Source: Fasciola hepatica (Eukaryota > Platyhelminthes > Trematoda > Plagiorchiida > Fasciolidae). Taken from it: a DNA stretch of 64,000 nt. Of this stretch, positions 1 to 10,213 are shown one piece after another (the stretch's first letter is position 1; every line of letters starts with the position of its first letter). The DNA is taken from contig CANUEZ040000179.1 in the NCBI GenBank assembly GCA_948099385.1, positions 11,488,001 to 11,552,000 of the forward strand, read 5' to 3'. Made by a program: the position numbers and the translations under genes. The notes under the pieces were generated by a model. The model had not been told where the DNA came from. It did not search any database and was given only the letters and a program-made list of their open reading frames with translations.

Positions 1-700
1 CACTCATATTAAGAAGGACTGGCGAACGTGTGTAATAAGAAAGCTCGGTAAGGTTCACCCGAGCTTACATGCGGCTAACAACCTATTTTTTTCAGCAGTG
101 CATAACTAAACTCCCATGTCATAGGTCTTCCTGAATTCAACGATCATTATTCATCACTGTATATATAACATATGCACGTAACTACATTCAGAATGATCCG
201 GATGAGCTTGGTCGAAGCCGCAAGTCCTGTGACCTGACCCAACCTGTATTATTTGACGAAAACGGTGTCGATGGGTGGTCTGATTATGAGGTAAGATAAG
301 CGACAGATGGTAATATCGCCCGGTAGATGTAATCACTTAAGTATCTTTTACGCTAACCACAATTTACTACCGTAGTGGCAAGTCGGTTCCGGCCCGGTTC
401 CGATAGCTGCTCCATTATAATGGAACAGAAAACTAAATTGACCCGCCGGTTATTGTGGAAAGTCACTCTGGAGACCTTCAGATGTAAAGTGATGAAGAAC
501 GAATGGAGAGCGATGCCAACATGGAAAAATTACCCAAAACTGCTTAATAAAAACGATGCTTCACTGGACCTTTTGGGGACTACAAATGCACCCAAGTGCT
601 GACTTAGAATGCAGAATTGTTAAACTAACATGAATTCTCTTTCTGTTTGCAACCCAACCAGCACAAAAGGAGTCAAATCCCCTGAATTGGCCCCGGTTTT
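1..700. other. No recognised gene; fragment of a dispersed repeat at the left edge
   Basis: The first ~70 bases resemble the ends of two repeats further right (about 1140-1205 and 2430-2485): all share GGACT-like sequence, then AAG, then GTAAGGT. The rest of the stretch shows no recognisable coding similarity on either strand. Open frames here are short and have no motif. Confidence 0.4.
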
Positions 701-1205
701 TTACGATGCACACATCGGTCTGTTTAGTAGCCATCCGAAAGGCGTATGAACTGAGGAATCAGTCACCGGCCCCGGTGGGTAAAGAACCCCACGTTTCGTC
801 CCGCTCTCTTGCGGGCCAAGCTTTGGATAACTAAAATCCCGGTTGCGGATCCCTAAGAAAACCATCTGCTTTGGCTTGGGCAATCTGGCAGTATCGTGTA
901 GTGACATTCCACTTTTCTTATTTCCTGGACACACCACTGTTTATCTGAACTCGCACCGCCAAGCGCGGTGGCCACTTGACCGTTGCCCGTGCACTCTACA
1001 CGCACAATTTTCCGATACACATCAACCACTCTCTCCGTACCTGTAGTGGTTTCCTTCTCATGGGTTGCGCGGAACACTGCCCTGGTGATGGTGGTGACGC
1101 ATTGCAGAGTACCACTGTAACGGACGGGTAATCCATGTGTACTGGAAAGGACTAGCGAACGAGCGAAATAAGGAGACAGCTTGGTAAGGTCTAATCAACC
1201 TTAAA
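700..1205. repeat. Dispersed repeat copy H1
   Basis: Bases 710-770 share the block TCGGTxTGTTTAGTAGCCAT with 1575-1640. Bases 930-1205 align with 2212-2485: both carry TxTGAACxC, GCCAAGYGYGG, then ATTTGACCGTTGC or a close variant. Both end in TAAGGTCTAATCAACCTTA, whose outer TAAGGT and ACCTTA are complementary and could form a hairpin. No coding capacity is evident. The unit may be a non-autonomous DNA element, but its ends are not defined. Confidence 0.55.
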
Positions 1206-1298
1206 ATTGCGCCCAAAAACACATCATAGACTCAGACTATCTACCCTTTCCTCTCTGGTTGTACCATTGTTGCTTGGCATACATTCTAAAACCAGATA

Positions 1299-1300
<2 letters not shown>

Positions 1301-1336
<36 letters not shown>
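1301..1336. repeat. (AT)18 microsatellite
   Basis: An uninterrupted run of about eighteen AT dinucleotides. Confidence 0.97.
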
Positions 1337-1343
<7 letters not shown>

Positions 1344-2175
1344 GTGCACAGAAATACCAAGTTACAGATCTCTCAATTTTATGCCCTTTAAATGGCTAAA
1401 ATAAGGACAACTGCTGAAAAATCATAATTTGGAAGATAAAAATGAGCACGGAAAACCGTATATTGGGAAACGTGACAGACATCAACAAAGCACATCACAT
1501 ATGTTGTGTATCAAACATATCATTTGTAGTAAAATCGGTTCAAAACCGCTCCGAAACCGAAGGGTTTTTACTGTTACGCCGATCGGTTTTTGGTCGGTTT
1601 GTTTAGTAGCCATTTCACACGGCTGAACGATGAAGTGATTCGAGGGAAGTTGACGACCGAAAAAGTGTGCAATGCTTGGTTGGCATTTTATTTAAATGTA
1701 TTGGTTCAATTCACCGAACTGTCCTGAAATCCTCAGTATGGATCGCTTTATTTTATTCTGTCGAAAAGGGGGAAACAAGGACAAGTATTCGGAAAATCAT
1801 AAATTAGGAGATAGAAGAGAGCGTTGTAGTACGTAATTTGGGTTAGTGAACGAAATTAACGAAGCAAGTCACGTATTTCAAGTGATTCGCAAAAACCGTT
1901 TGAAAACCGTTCAGAAACCGTCCAGAAAATCGGTTGGAAACCATTCAGAAACCGTTCGAAAACCGATCGGTGTCATAGTAAAAGCCGATCCAAAACTGGC
2001 AGAAAACCGATCGGTTTTGGAGCGGTTTCTTGCCGGTTTTCGAGCGGTTTTTGCGAATCGTTTGAAATACGTAACGTGCTTCGTTCATTTCGGTGCTCTT
2101 TTCTGTTTTCTGACTTATGATTTTCCGAATAATTATCCTTATTTCCCCCTTTTCGACAGAATAAAATAGAGCGAT

Positions 2176-2485
2176 CTGTAGCGGTTGCCATCTTCATTCG
2201 TACTTTTACCACGTTTATTGTTTAACTGAACGCTGACTGCCAAGTGTGGCTGCCATTTGACCGTTGCTCTTGCGCACGCTCTCAAGCACACTCCCAAATA
2301 CACGCTAACCGCCATCTCGTCCAATCGCCTTCTCGTTCTCACGGGTCGTGAAGAATACTGTTCTGGTTAACATATTCGTGCAGTGCAGCACATTAGAGTA
2401 ACGTGCAGGTGGTCCACGCAGTAAAAAGGACCGAAGCACGCGTTTACTAAGGAAACCGCGAAGTAAGGTCTAATCAACCTTACAG
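2176..2485. repeat. Dispersed repeat copy inside the palindrome arm
   Basis: Homologous to 930-1205 (see H1). It lies between two segments that are contiguous in the other palindrome arm, so it is an insertion or an alternative arm segment. It ends with the TAAGGT...ACCTTA inverted motif. Confidence 0.55.
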
Positions 2486-2530
2486 ATCCATACTGAGGTT
2501 TTCAGGACATTTCGATGAATTGACCCAATA

Positions 2531-4274
2531 GTCAGTCTTCAGTCTTCAGTCTTCAGTCTTCAGGTAAAGGGCAGTGGGAAGTCATCCCGTATGAGCCCCA
2601 TCACATCGTACTCTATTGACTCGGCTGGATGTCGGTGCTCCGCCAATAAACCTTCAGGGTCTGGTCCAATTTCCTCTTGAATAGTGTCTCGGTTTCCTCT
2701 TCCACCACTTCGGTCGGTAGAGCGTTCCAGAGATTGGTCACCCTCCTTGACAATCGATAGATGGCCGGTAAGCCGGTGGAATGCACCTTACGAAGCGTCA
2801 GGGTGTGTCCTTTGGTACGATTATTATTCCTGAGCGGGAATTCCGCCTGTAGTTCCCGGCCCAACTCACCGCGGATTATGCGCCTGGCATAGATGAGGTC
2901 GCCTCGAAGCCGCCGATAGGCAATGGGAAACAACTCGGTGACTTTTAGGCGTTCCTCATAGCTGAACCCACGCAGTCCGGCCACGAGGCGTGTGGCAGCA
3001 CGTTGCACCCGTTCCAGTTTGGCTACTTCCGCCGCCGTGCACGGGTAGACAGCTGGACCGCCATATTCCAAACGAGGACGTACATGTGAGACATAAAGCA
3101 GTCGGAAAGTGTCCCGGGGTAGAGGCCCAAATGAACGGCGGATGGGACCAAGTATCTTCCACGCTGAGGAGCACGCTCTCTCAGTGTGTGCTCTTGTCTT
3201 CAGATTGCTGGTGAAAACAACTCCGAGATCCTTTTCCGCCTGCGTGTGACGGAGTACGATACTTCCAAGGCAGTAGCCGGAAGTATCGTTGGGGCCACCA
3301 ATCCTCATGCTCGCGCACTTGTCCACGTTTATCGGTAGACCCCAGGTGGTCGACCAATTGACGAGGGTCTGCAGATCCTCCTGTAGTATCTCGCGATCCT
3401 CTGCCGATCGAATGGTGCGCCAGATCTTGAGATCATCGGCGTAGATAAGGCATTTGGATCGAATGGTCTGTGGTAGGTCGTTTACAAACACTAGAAACAA
3501 CAGGGGTCCTAGCACGGAGCCTTGCGGCACGCCACTGCCAACTGGATACCACGCGGACTGGGACTGTGCAACTCTCACGGAAAAGGTTCTCCCGACCAAG
3601 AAATCCTCAATCCAGTGAAGCATGGGCCCTGAGATGCCCATGGCCCGGAGTTTCAGCAACAGCCCATTGTGAGGAACTCTGTCAAACGCCTTACTAAAGT
3701 CCACGAAGATGACGTCCGTGACATATCCCTCGGCCTTGGAGTTCGACCAACTTTCACGGGCTGTCAACAGGTTTGACAGACATGATCTGTTCCGCCGAAA
3801 ACCGTGCTGCTCTGCGTATAGCAGTTGACAGCGCTCCAGATGTTCACGTATACGAACAGCCACCAGCCTTTCCATGACCTTTCCAACTACGGAAGTGAGG
3901 CTAACTGGGCGGTAGTTGGCCGAGGTGGATTTTGTCCCACCCTTGTACAGCGGAACAACAACTGCTTTTTTCCACTCCTGAGGTAGACTTCCAGTGGCCA
4001 ACGACAAATTGAACAACCGCGTTAGTGGTGTAGTTAGCTGGTCCGCCAACTCCTTCAACATCAGCGGATGCACGTCGTCCGGTCCCGGTGACTTATGGGT
4101 TTTGATGGACTTGAGCATCTTGTTCACTTCCGGCTCCCCAAAATCATACATAATGAACAGCGGCGAGCTATCCACCATCGGGATTGGCGCACCTTCCTCC
4201 ACAGAATAAACTGACAGATAATGTTTGGCTAGTGTCTCAGCCTTTCCGTCATCTGTTGCAACCATTTCGTCGTA
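2531..4274 (-). mobile_element. 5'-truncated CR1-like LINE insertion (LINE-1)
   Basis: Both boundaries can be placed to the base because the host repeat exists uninterrupted at 1690-1720. The host arm runs to ...CCAATA at 2530 and resumes at CATTTAAATA at 4275. The insertion holds only the reverse transcriptase half of a LINE, a short 3' UTR and a heptamer tail. No target duplication longer than the ambiguous TA is seen, which fits CR1-type elements. The 5' truncation falls between the endonuclease and RT domains. Confidence 0.85.
2534..2561 (-). repeat. 3' tail of LINE-1: four 7-bp repeats (GAAGACT)
   Basis: On the minus strand the LINE ends in four perfect copies of GAAGACT followed by GAC and the host sequence. 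CR1-clade elements characteristically end in short tandem repeats rather than poly(A). Confidence 0.85.
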
Positions 4275-4277
4275 CAT
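2613..4277 (-). CDS. CR1-like non-LTR reverse transcriptase, 5'-truncated ORF
   Basis: A 554-codon open frame encodes the RT and C-terminal region of a CR1/Jockey-type LINE polyprotein. RT copies element RNA at a nicked chromosomal target. Visible motifs in order: KSPGPDDVHP (~residues 63-72), NYRPVSLTSVVGKVMER (~121), FVDFSKAFDRVPH (~193) with the first catalytic Asp, SGVPQGSVLGPLLF (~248), YADDLK (~281) with the catalytic Asp pair, and the thumb/C-terminal LEYGG and LERVQRAATRLV segments. RT motifs look intact, unlike every other LINE in the window, so this is the youngest or least damaged copy. The endonuclease is absent. The ATG at 4275-4277 comes from flanking repeat DNA and is preceded directly by an in-frame TAA, so the true protein start is lost. 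Expression is unlikely. Confidence 0.9.
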   Translation of the reverse strand: MYDEMVATDDGKAETLAKHYLSVYSVEEGAPIPMVDSSPLFIMYDFGEPEVNKMLKSIKTHKSPGPDDVHPLMLKELADQLTTPLTRLFNLSLATGSLPQEWKKAVVVPLYKGGTKSTSANYRPVSLTSVVGKVMERLVAVRIREHLERCQLLYAEQHGFRRNRSCLSNLLTARESWSNSKAEGYVTDVIFVDFSKAFDRVPHNGLLLKLRAMGISGPMLHWIEDFLVGRTFSVRVAQSQSAWYPVGSGVPQGSVLGPLLFLVFVNDLPQTIRSKCLIYADDLKIWRTIRSAEDREILQEDLQTLVNWSTTWGLPINVDKCASMRIGGPNDTSGYCLGSIVLRHTQAEKDLGVVFTSNLKTRAHTERACSSAWKILGPIRRSFGPLPRDTFRLLYVSHVRPRLEYGGPAVYPCTAAEVAKLERVQRAATRLVAGLRGFSYEERLKVTELFPIAYRRLRGDLIYARRIIRGELGRELQAEFPLRNNNRTKGHTLTLRKVHSTGLPAIYRLSRRVTNLWNALPTEVVEEETETLFKRKLDQTLKVYWRSTDIQPSQ

Positions 4278-4670
4278 TTAAATAGAACGCCAACCAAGCA
4301 TTGCACACTACTTCGGTCGTCAACTTCTCTCATATCACTTCATCGTTCATCCGTGTAAAATGGTTACTAAACGAATCGACCGAAAACCGATCGGAAACCG
4401 ATGTTACGAACGGGCTGTCTGCTACAAGGGATCTTTTACACGATTGGCGTAAACCGCTCGAAAACCACCCAGAAACCATTCAAAAACTGATCAGTGTGAC
4501 AGTACAAACCGCTGGAAAAAACAACCAAACACCGATCGGTTTCGAACAGGTTTCGGAGCTGTTTTGTTACGGAGGGAGGGCCATATGAGAATAGCACCAC
4601 GAGGTGCGAAAACCAAACCAAAACCTGAATTCGAGTCAATTATCGATGATTTAGTGTACCGATCAGTGAC

Positions 4671-5980
4671 TTGAGAGAAATAACTCTTTCCCGCCTGAAG
4701 GTCAGGTATGTGAGGCTACAGGACTTGGGGCTCGGGTCAACAGATCAGTCAAGGTTCTTGCATCGGTGTGCGAAAAAGAGCATAAAGTTATATCATGGGC
4801 ACACTCAACTCCATTTTCTTCTGCTGAAATATTTAAGAGTGGTTCATTATCATTCCGGCCATTCAAAAATGCAACAAATCCGAATGCGCACAATTAGGCA
4901 CTGCGGAAACACCAAAAACACTAACCCGCGGAGCGCGTACGCGAACAACGATCAAGGTCAGTTCAAATCAGTTCAATTCCTTTCAGTTTCCACAGAACGA
5001 CAGTGTCTGGGACCAATCAAGCATCCAGATCGTTGTGTTTCCCACGAATTTCATTGGTTCCCAAAAGTTCTCGCCGAATATCTTGTCCGAAAGGCAGAAT
5101 CTGGGAGTCGGTATCACCTTCTCAGATTTAAGATCACTGACAAAAATACCAGGGCTCATTACCTCACCATACTTTCACACAGCTAGCTCTGGGAAAGCTG
5201 TATTCCAGCGTGAATCCAGGGGCCTCTTGAAAGTTGGTACATTGCTGCATCCAACAGCATCCTCTGACTGTCTATTCCACATAGGTACAACACAATTTGT
5301 AAAACATTTAGCCCGTATATGCAGCCTTCAGTATACACTCTATAGCTTAGGACTGTCCTCTGGTGCCGCACCCAGGGGCATAGACGAATAAATCATCCAC
5401 GCCTTTACCTGACTGACCATCTATGGTCTTGAACGATTCCATCAGGTCATTTCAGCCTCTACGGCGCCCGAAAGAGAGGAGATTAAGATATTCTGGAGGC
5501 TGGGTGTAAGGTTTCCTCCTCTACAGATCGCTGCACCCCATCTAAGCACTTATAGAAGACGTTCGAGAGCGGCTGGTGAACGTGTCTCCTATTGGGTCTA
5601 GCAGCGAAATACCAACGATATTCCGTCTATCGGACGAACAGAGAAGACGCAAATCGGTTTACAGATGCGAGGTGTGTTCTATATATCGTGGCACCGAAAC
5701 AGTACCGATGAGAGAGATACACCGAAAGAAAAACGAAACGAAACGCAACGGCTATGCAGAAAGCCAACCACGAGCGTGATCAATCGGCGAACGACTGAAA
5801 GTGAGAGTGATTTAAAACGATATCGACGGAAACCTCGGAATAGTCAGTCCAGTAAAACGTAGTCGACCGGCGAAAACTATGAGGTCGACGTCAAACGTCA
5901 GAAAAGATTGTAGAGAAAATAGATCTAAAATGGTGTCCAAAAAACAGTCATTTTCTCAAAACGACCGTAGTCATTGCACA
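4671..5980. other. No recognised gene
   Basis: Several open frames of 60-171 codons occur on both strands, but none shows a domain, motif or repeat match I can recognise. Part of 5180-5560 might be a decayed LINE 3' region, but no RT motif survives there. Confidence 0.4.
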
Positions 5981-5984
5981 CTCA

Positions 5985-7300
5985 TTATTCTTGCGATAAT
6001 AGGGAGCCCATGCTCGCACTCAATACTCCAGAAGAGGTCGCGCCAAAATCTTTTAAAATTGGATGAAGACTTATAGTATTTTCCATGTGATAGTACTGCA
6101 TGCCCTAGTTGATACCCATCTGGCCATATTGGCAGCCCTCTGGCACTGCCCTGTAGACTTGAAGTCCCGTGTGTCTACCAAACCGGGGCCTATTACCTCC
6201 GACACTCCTGAAAACGGAATACTGGTAATTTCTTCTATGTTAGTGGCCGGGATTTGACATTTGGCGAGATTCAGTGGCAAGTCCTTCCTTTCTGCCCATC
6301 AGAGCATAGCATTCATATCATGCGCTGGACCGCTCCCTGCCACCTTCAAGTCATCTGCAAAGATCAAACAGGGGTTGCTCAATTCTTCCGCTGAGTCACT
6401 TATATACGGGAGGAAGAGCACACGCCGCTGCACTGAACCTTTTGGCACACCACTGGTAACCTCCTCCGGCCTCGATAGATAATCGCCCACCTAGACACAG
6501 AAACTATGATCCCATAGAAAGTGCAATACTCAATCTCTTGCTTCCTCGATTATCCCAAAGGCGTGCAATCTGTAGTTTAGCGGGCGATGACTCACAGAGT
6601 TGAAAGCCTTACTGAAATCCATATAACAAACCTCCACTCTCATACCCTCATCTATCCGTCTATTCTATTCGTCTTGTGGTCTTTTCTAAGAACATCAATA
6701 GGTTTGTCAAACGCGATCATTTTTTAACAAGCCCATGTTGTACAGGTGTCAGTAGGTCGTTATTAATCAGACGCAGGTACGATTGCTTTCTGATTATACG
6801 CTCCAAGCACTTGCACTACACTGGCATCAGGCTGACCGGTCCGTAATTCGCCGCCTTCTGCCTGGATCCTGTCTTACGTATTGCTACGAAAATGGCCTTA
6901 CGCCAATCTTTCGGCACCTCACCCTCCCTAAGAGGCGCTTTGCATAGCTGGGTAACAGCCCCCGATAAGATATCGAAAAGAGACCGAACGAGCGCCGGAT
7001 GGATTGTATGCGGCCCGGCTTCTTTTTGCTTGCACAAAGATTTGAGTTCGTGGAGCACCTCGTCCTCACTTACGATAAGCTCCTGAAGCACTGGCATACT
7101 CCTTATATCTGATCCCGCCGCACTAAGCATCTGGTCCTGGCGATACACGCTCCTGAAGAACGCAAGTAAGGTTACCGTGCTGTTTTTGTCATCGAGAGCA
7201 ATGCCTCTCTCGGGGATCTCCAAGGTACCTACGCTCTCACGTGTCGTTTTCTTGGACTGCACATAAGCGAAGAACTTCTTTGGGTCTGCCCTCACATTTT
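5985..7300 (-). pseudogene. LINE-2 X reverse transcriptase, frameshifted
   Basis: RT motifs are spread over several frames. 6816-7295 holds the fingers region, with EAGPHTIHPALV in the GPDxIHP position and NYGPVSLMPV in the NYRPVSL position. Near 6605-6645 is YMDFSKAFNSVSH, carrying the first catalytic Asp. 6299-6490 holds TSGVPKGSVQ and LIFADDLKVAG with the Asp pair. 6071-6280 continues with LNLAKC, and LLEY lies near 6010-6040. Catalytic residues survive but frameshifts and stops separate the blocks, so no polyprotein can be made. Confidence 0.8.
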
Positions 7301-7679
7301 TGATGAGTTTCTTTTCCCACTAGTTCTTTGCTCCTCGTTGCAAGGTTTGTGCTCTGTTTCTGGCTGTCTTGTAAGTGGCCTACTCTTAGTGCGTGCTATG
7401 ACGTTCGTAATGAGCACACGGCCTTCTACGAACAGTTGTTGCTGTTGCAATCCTTGGCTTCCATCAAGGCTATCGGCTCCTATTTCTTTGTTGTGTTAAC
7501 GGAGCAAACCCGTGTGCCAAGCTCACTAGCCCACCTTTCATTGCCCCACATCTATTCTCCACAAACGGCTCCGGGACTTCTGAGCACCAATATACGCTTC
7601 GTGCCCTTACCCTCAGTTGATCCTCACCCAATCTAGCGTGGTTCAGGACCGGCCTAGATCGTAGGTTGTTGTACCTTAC

Positions 7680-8326
7680 GGTGAACTTTGCACGCAGGAC
7701 TCTAAGATCGTTCTTTCCAATGGCTTCTTTATCATCAAGGGTTGACGTCAGATCGGTACCTGGTTACCAGCAGACCCAGTGTAGATGAACTTTGTCCACA
7801 CTGGGATGGCTTTTCTTTTCTTGCTTTTTGTGTGAGGGTGCGGTTGTGAAGCCACGTCACAAGAGCTTTCCCAGTGTTCTCTTGGGGACACGCTTGCTGT
7901 CCCAAATTATTTCTGGGAGATTCATGTGTCCCAACACGATTAGGCTCTATGGCCCACCCAAAACCATCTGTAGAAGTTGGAATAGTTCAGTTTCTTCTTT
8001 CCCATTTGCTTGCCGTGCTCTGTAGACACAGACAGTCCCTTCTGGCCATCGGCCAGTGCAAACGCAACATACTCTTGCTTGTTTGTTGGGTGGTGCAAGT
8101 GTAAACTGGACCTCTCCGTTGATTATGACCGGCTCTCATGAGAAGAAATATCCCCCACCCAGCCTACCGTCTACTCTGTCTTTTCCGTAGGCGGTGTAGC
8201 AACGAAGTTGCATGGTACACTGGTCCTTTTCCCGCCGTATCCCCGTGATAGCTGTATTTACCGATCCATTCCTTCTAGCTAGTAGTTCTTCCCACTTACC
8301 TAGCAAACTACGGGCTTTTGTGCACT
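7680..8326 (-). pseudogene. LINE-2 X endonuclease-like domain
   Basis: The minus strand near 7902-7941 reads LIVLGHMNLPEIIWDS, matching the GDxNLPxIxW block of the exonuclease-endonuclease-phosphatase fold that LINEs use to nick target DNA. The GD aspartate is replaced by His in this copy. The same block at ~8800-8840 (copy Y) keeps GD as LILSGDMKLPEI. Stops break the frame. The assignment rests on this motif and on its position upstream of an RT of the same family. Confidence 0.65.
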
Positions 8327-8584
8327 ATATAGCTTATATTTTGCTCATGCTCCGTGGCATATTTTCCATTCCAGCTGGGACTGCCGAGACGAGGGTATCT
8401 AGTGGTGGCCTTTGCCGAACTCTGATGTTCATTGCTAAACGTTGTGGCTGTACAACTGGGGTTGGTACATAATATGCTCATATTTCGTTAATTCGGTACC
8501 GTTGAATCAGCGAATCAATCTTGCTCTGACTGTGGCATTCGTTACTTAGGCCACGAGTTACCGACGATCGGAATAACCGATACA
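8327..8584 (+). repeat. Truncated BEL LTR fragment, inverted relative to element C
   Basis: The reverse complement of this stretch aligns with the first ~258 bases of the C-family LTR (9302-9557). Shared features are the TTATTCCG start, GTTGATTCGCTGATTC-type block, and CAACGTTTAG. Bases 8332-8385 match 9504-9557 exactly over 54 bp, while the rest is clearly more diverged. It separates LINE-2 copies X and Y. Confidence 0.8.
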
Positions 8585-8586
8585 TG

Positions 8587-9301
8587 CCGGACTCTGTGAT
8601 CGCTCTTCCCCTTGGCTCCTCTCTAACCAAACAAGTGACTTCAGCTCGACACCCGATTACCCGCAGATCCAGTGTAGATTGAAGTTACCCACCGCGGAGA
8701 TGCTTTGCTTTTCTTGCTTGTAGTGTGAAAGCGTGGTTGTGAAGCCACATCACGAGGGCATTCCTGGTGTTTTCCCTAGAGGCACACTCATCTTCCCAAA
8801 TTATTTCTGGGAGTTTCATGTCTCCCGACAGGATTAAACGCTGTGACCTGCCCAGCATCATCTGTAGAAGCCGGAATAGTTCAGAGTCTTCTTTCCCATC
8901 TGCTTTCCGTGCCCTGTAGACACAGAGTCCCTACCGGCCATCGGCCTAGGTGAAAGCAACATATATTGGCTTGTTTGCTGGGTGTTACAAGTGTAAAATA
9001 AACCTCCTCCTTATTATGTTCGGCTCCCGTAAGAAGGAATACTGCTCCATCCAGCGTATCGTCTACTCTGTCTTGTCTGCAGGCGGTGTAGCCACGAGGT
9101 TGCATGGTACTCTGGTCTTTTCCCGCCATATCTCCGTGGAAGCTATATTCACTGATTCATTCCTTCTAGCCAGCAAGTTTTCCCAACTGACCTCCCAAGC
9201 TACAGACACTTGTGCATCAAATCGTGACACCATCTGCCAGGTCATCTGCCTTGATTATCCCCTAGTGGGCCGTTGTAACCTCGGGCGCAATTCCCGAGGG
9301 G
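8587..9301 (-). pseudogene. LINE-2 copy Y, endonuclease part
   Basis: Homologous to ~7680-8326 along its length: both contain the shared segment around TCCCAAATTATTTCTGGGAG and the later TTCCCGCCxTATC block. The minus strand carries SGDMKLPEI, the endonuclease GDxN-type motif, with Asn replaced by Lys. Its upstream part is displaced to 27887-28900 by insertion of BEL element C. Stops interrupt the frame. Confidence 0.65.
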
Positions 9302-9683
9302 TCTAACGCTTATTCCGGTCTTGAGTAACGCGTAGCCCAAATAACGAATCCCAAATTCAGAACAAGGTTGATTCGCTGATTCTACGGCACTGAATTAACA
9401 AAGCATGCGCGTATAAATGTGTACAAACCTCAACTGTACGGTCACAACGTTTAGAAACGAGGACCAGAGTTCAACGAAGGTTAACGTCAGGTACCACTGT
9501 CACGGCAGTCCCAGCTGGAATGGAAAATATGCCACGGAGCATGAGCAAAATATAAGCAAATGTTCAAGTGTAGTAATTGGCGCATGCTGCACTTGTTCGA
9601 GGGTCAATAAGATTAAGAGCACAGTCTCAAGAATGCAAGTACGTAAAAGCGACTGGGGAGGATTTCCACACATGTACTTTACA
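9302..9683 (-). repeat. 3' LTR of element C
   Basis: Aligns with 27520-27886, with a 3-bp and a ~10-bp length difference and scattered substitutions. It starts TCTAACG (expected TG lost) and ends TTACA. It contains GCGTAGCC near its start, as the other BEL LTRs here do. It is followed on the right by CCGCCGACCAAATCC, the complement of the purine-rich primer tract. Confidence 0.85.
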
Positions 9684-10213
9684 CCGCCGACCAAATCCTT
9701 CCTTGAAAATATCAACATCGAAGGGGTAGAGGGGTACTGATTCGCTCTCATCTACCTAGACCCTAAAGTCGGTACATACGTCGGTCGCCATAGGCTCCAT
9801 CTACTTTTGGCTGGTCGCAGACTTGCTTGAAGGTTTCCCTGAGGTTATGCTCCATACATTTATGACGCAGAGTTTTATCTGAAGATTAAACGACATTATC
9901 GGTAGGCGAAAAAAGGGCTTCGGTGTGATCGGGATGTGTAGACAGAATACGGAATATGGAGGGAAAAGACCTCCCGAATAAGAGCAAATTACGCGGTAAA
10001 ATGAAGACTGAGAATTATCGACAAAGAATCGAGGTGACTATAAAGTGCGCAAAACGTCAGGGTGTTCAACGCGTGATGTACTCACCGTAAAAGTATGTTC
10101 GGTTTGAAACGTACATTAATTTGAACACAGGTTGGATAATAATACAGACTGAAGGTCCCGGAAATAGAGATGTTTCTACAAACGGTCAACAAATGCTTGC
10201 TCCAGAGCTTTCC

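Larger units (their letters stand above)
1378..4660. repeat. Large imperfect palindrome (foldback repeat), interrupted twice
   Basis: The left arm is 1378-1895. Its reverse complement reappears to the right in pieces: 2045-2175 pairs with 1740-1895, 2484-2530 pairs with 1698-1745, and 4275-4400 pairs with 1560-1690. Pairing beyond 4400 is weaker and CGGTT-rich. The right arm is split by a ~308-bp dispersed repeat (2176-2483) and by a LINE (2531-4274). The centre, near 1.97 kb, is made of AACCGTTC / AACCGATCGG-type motifs. A foldback or MITE-like DNA element is the simplest reading. No transposase is visible. Confidence 0.65.
5985..8326 (-). mobile_element. Decayed LINE-2 copy X (endonuclease + RT)
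   Basis: A minus-strand CR1-like LINE remnant. Endonuclease lies at ~7680-8326, a linker at ~7300-7680 and reverse transcriptase at ~5985-7300. The same order and sequence recur at 42.7-45.4 kb (copy Z), and the endonuclease part recurs at 8587-9301 (copy Y). It is 5'-truncated at 8326, where an inverted LTR fragment begins. The 3' end stops within the RT C-terminal region near 5985. Confidence 0.75.

Noticed and set aside
2534..2561. CRISPR-like or satellite array
   Set aside because: Only four 7-bp units with no spacers; they are the LINE's 3' tail.
9500..9751. A minus-strand frame recurring at the end of 27715-28170 as a conserved protein
   Set aside because: The shared part is the C-element LTR.
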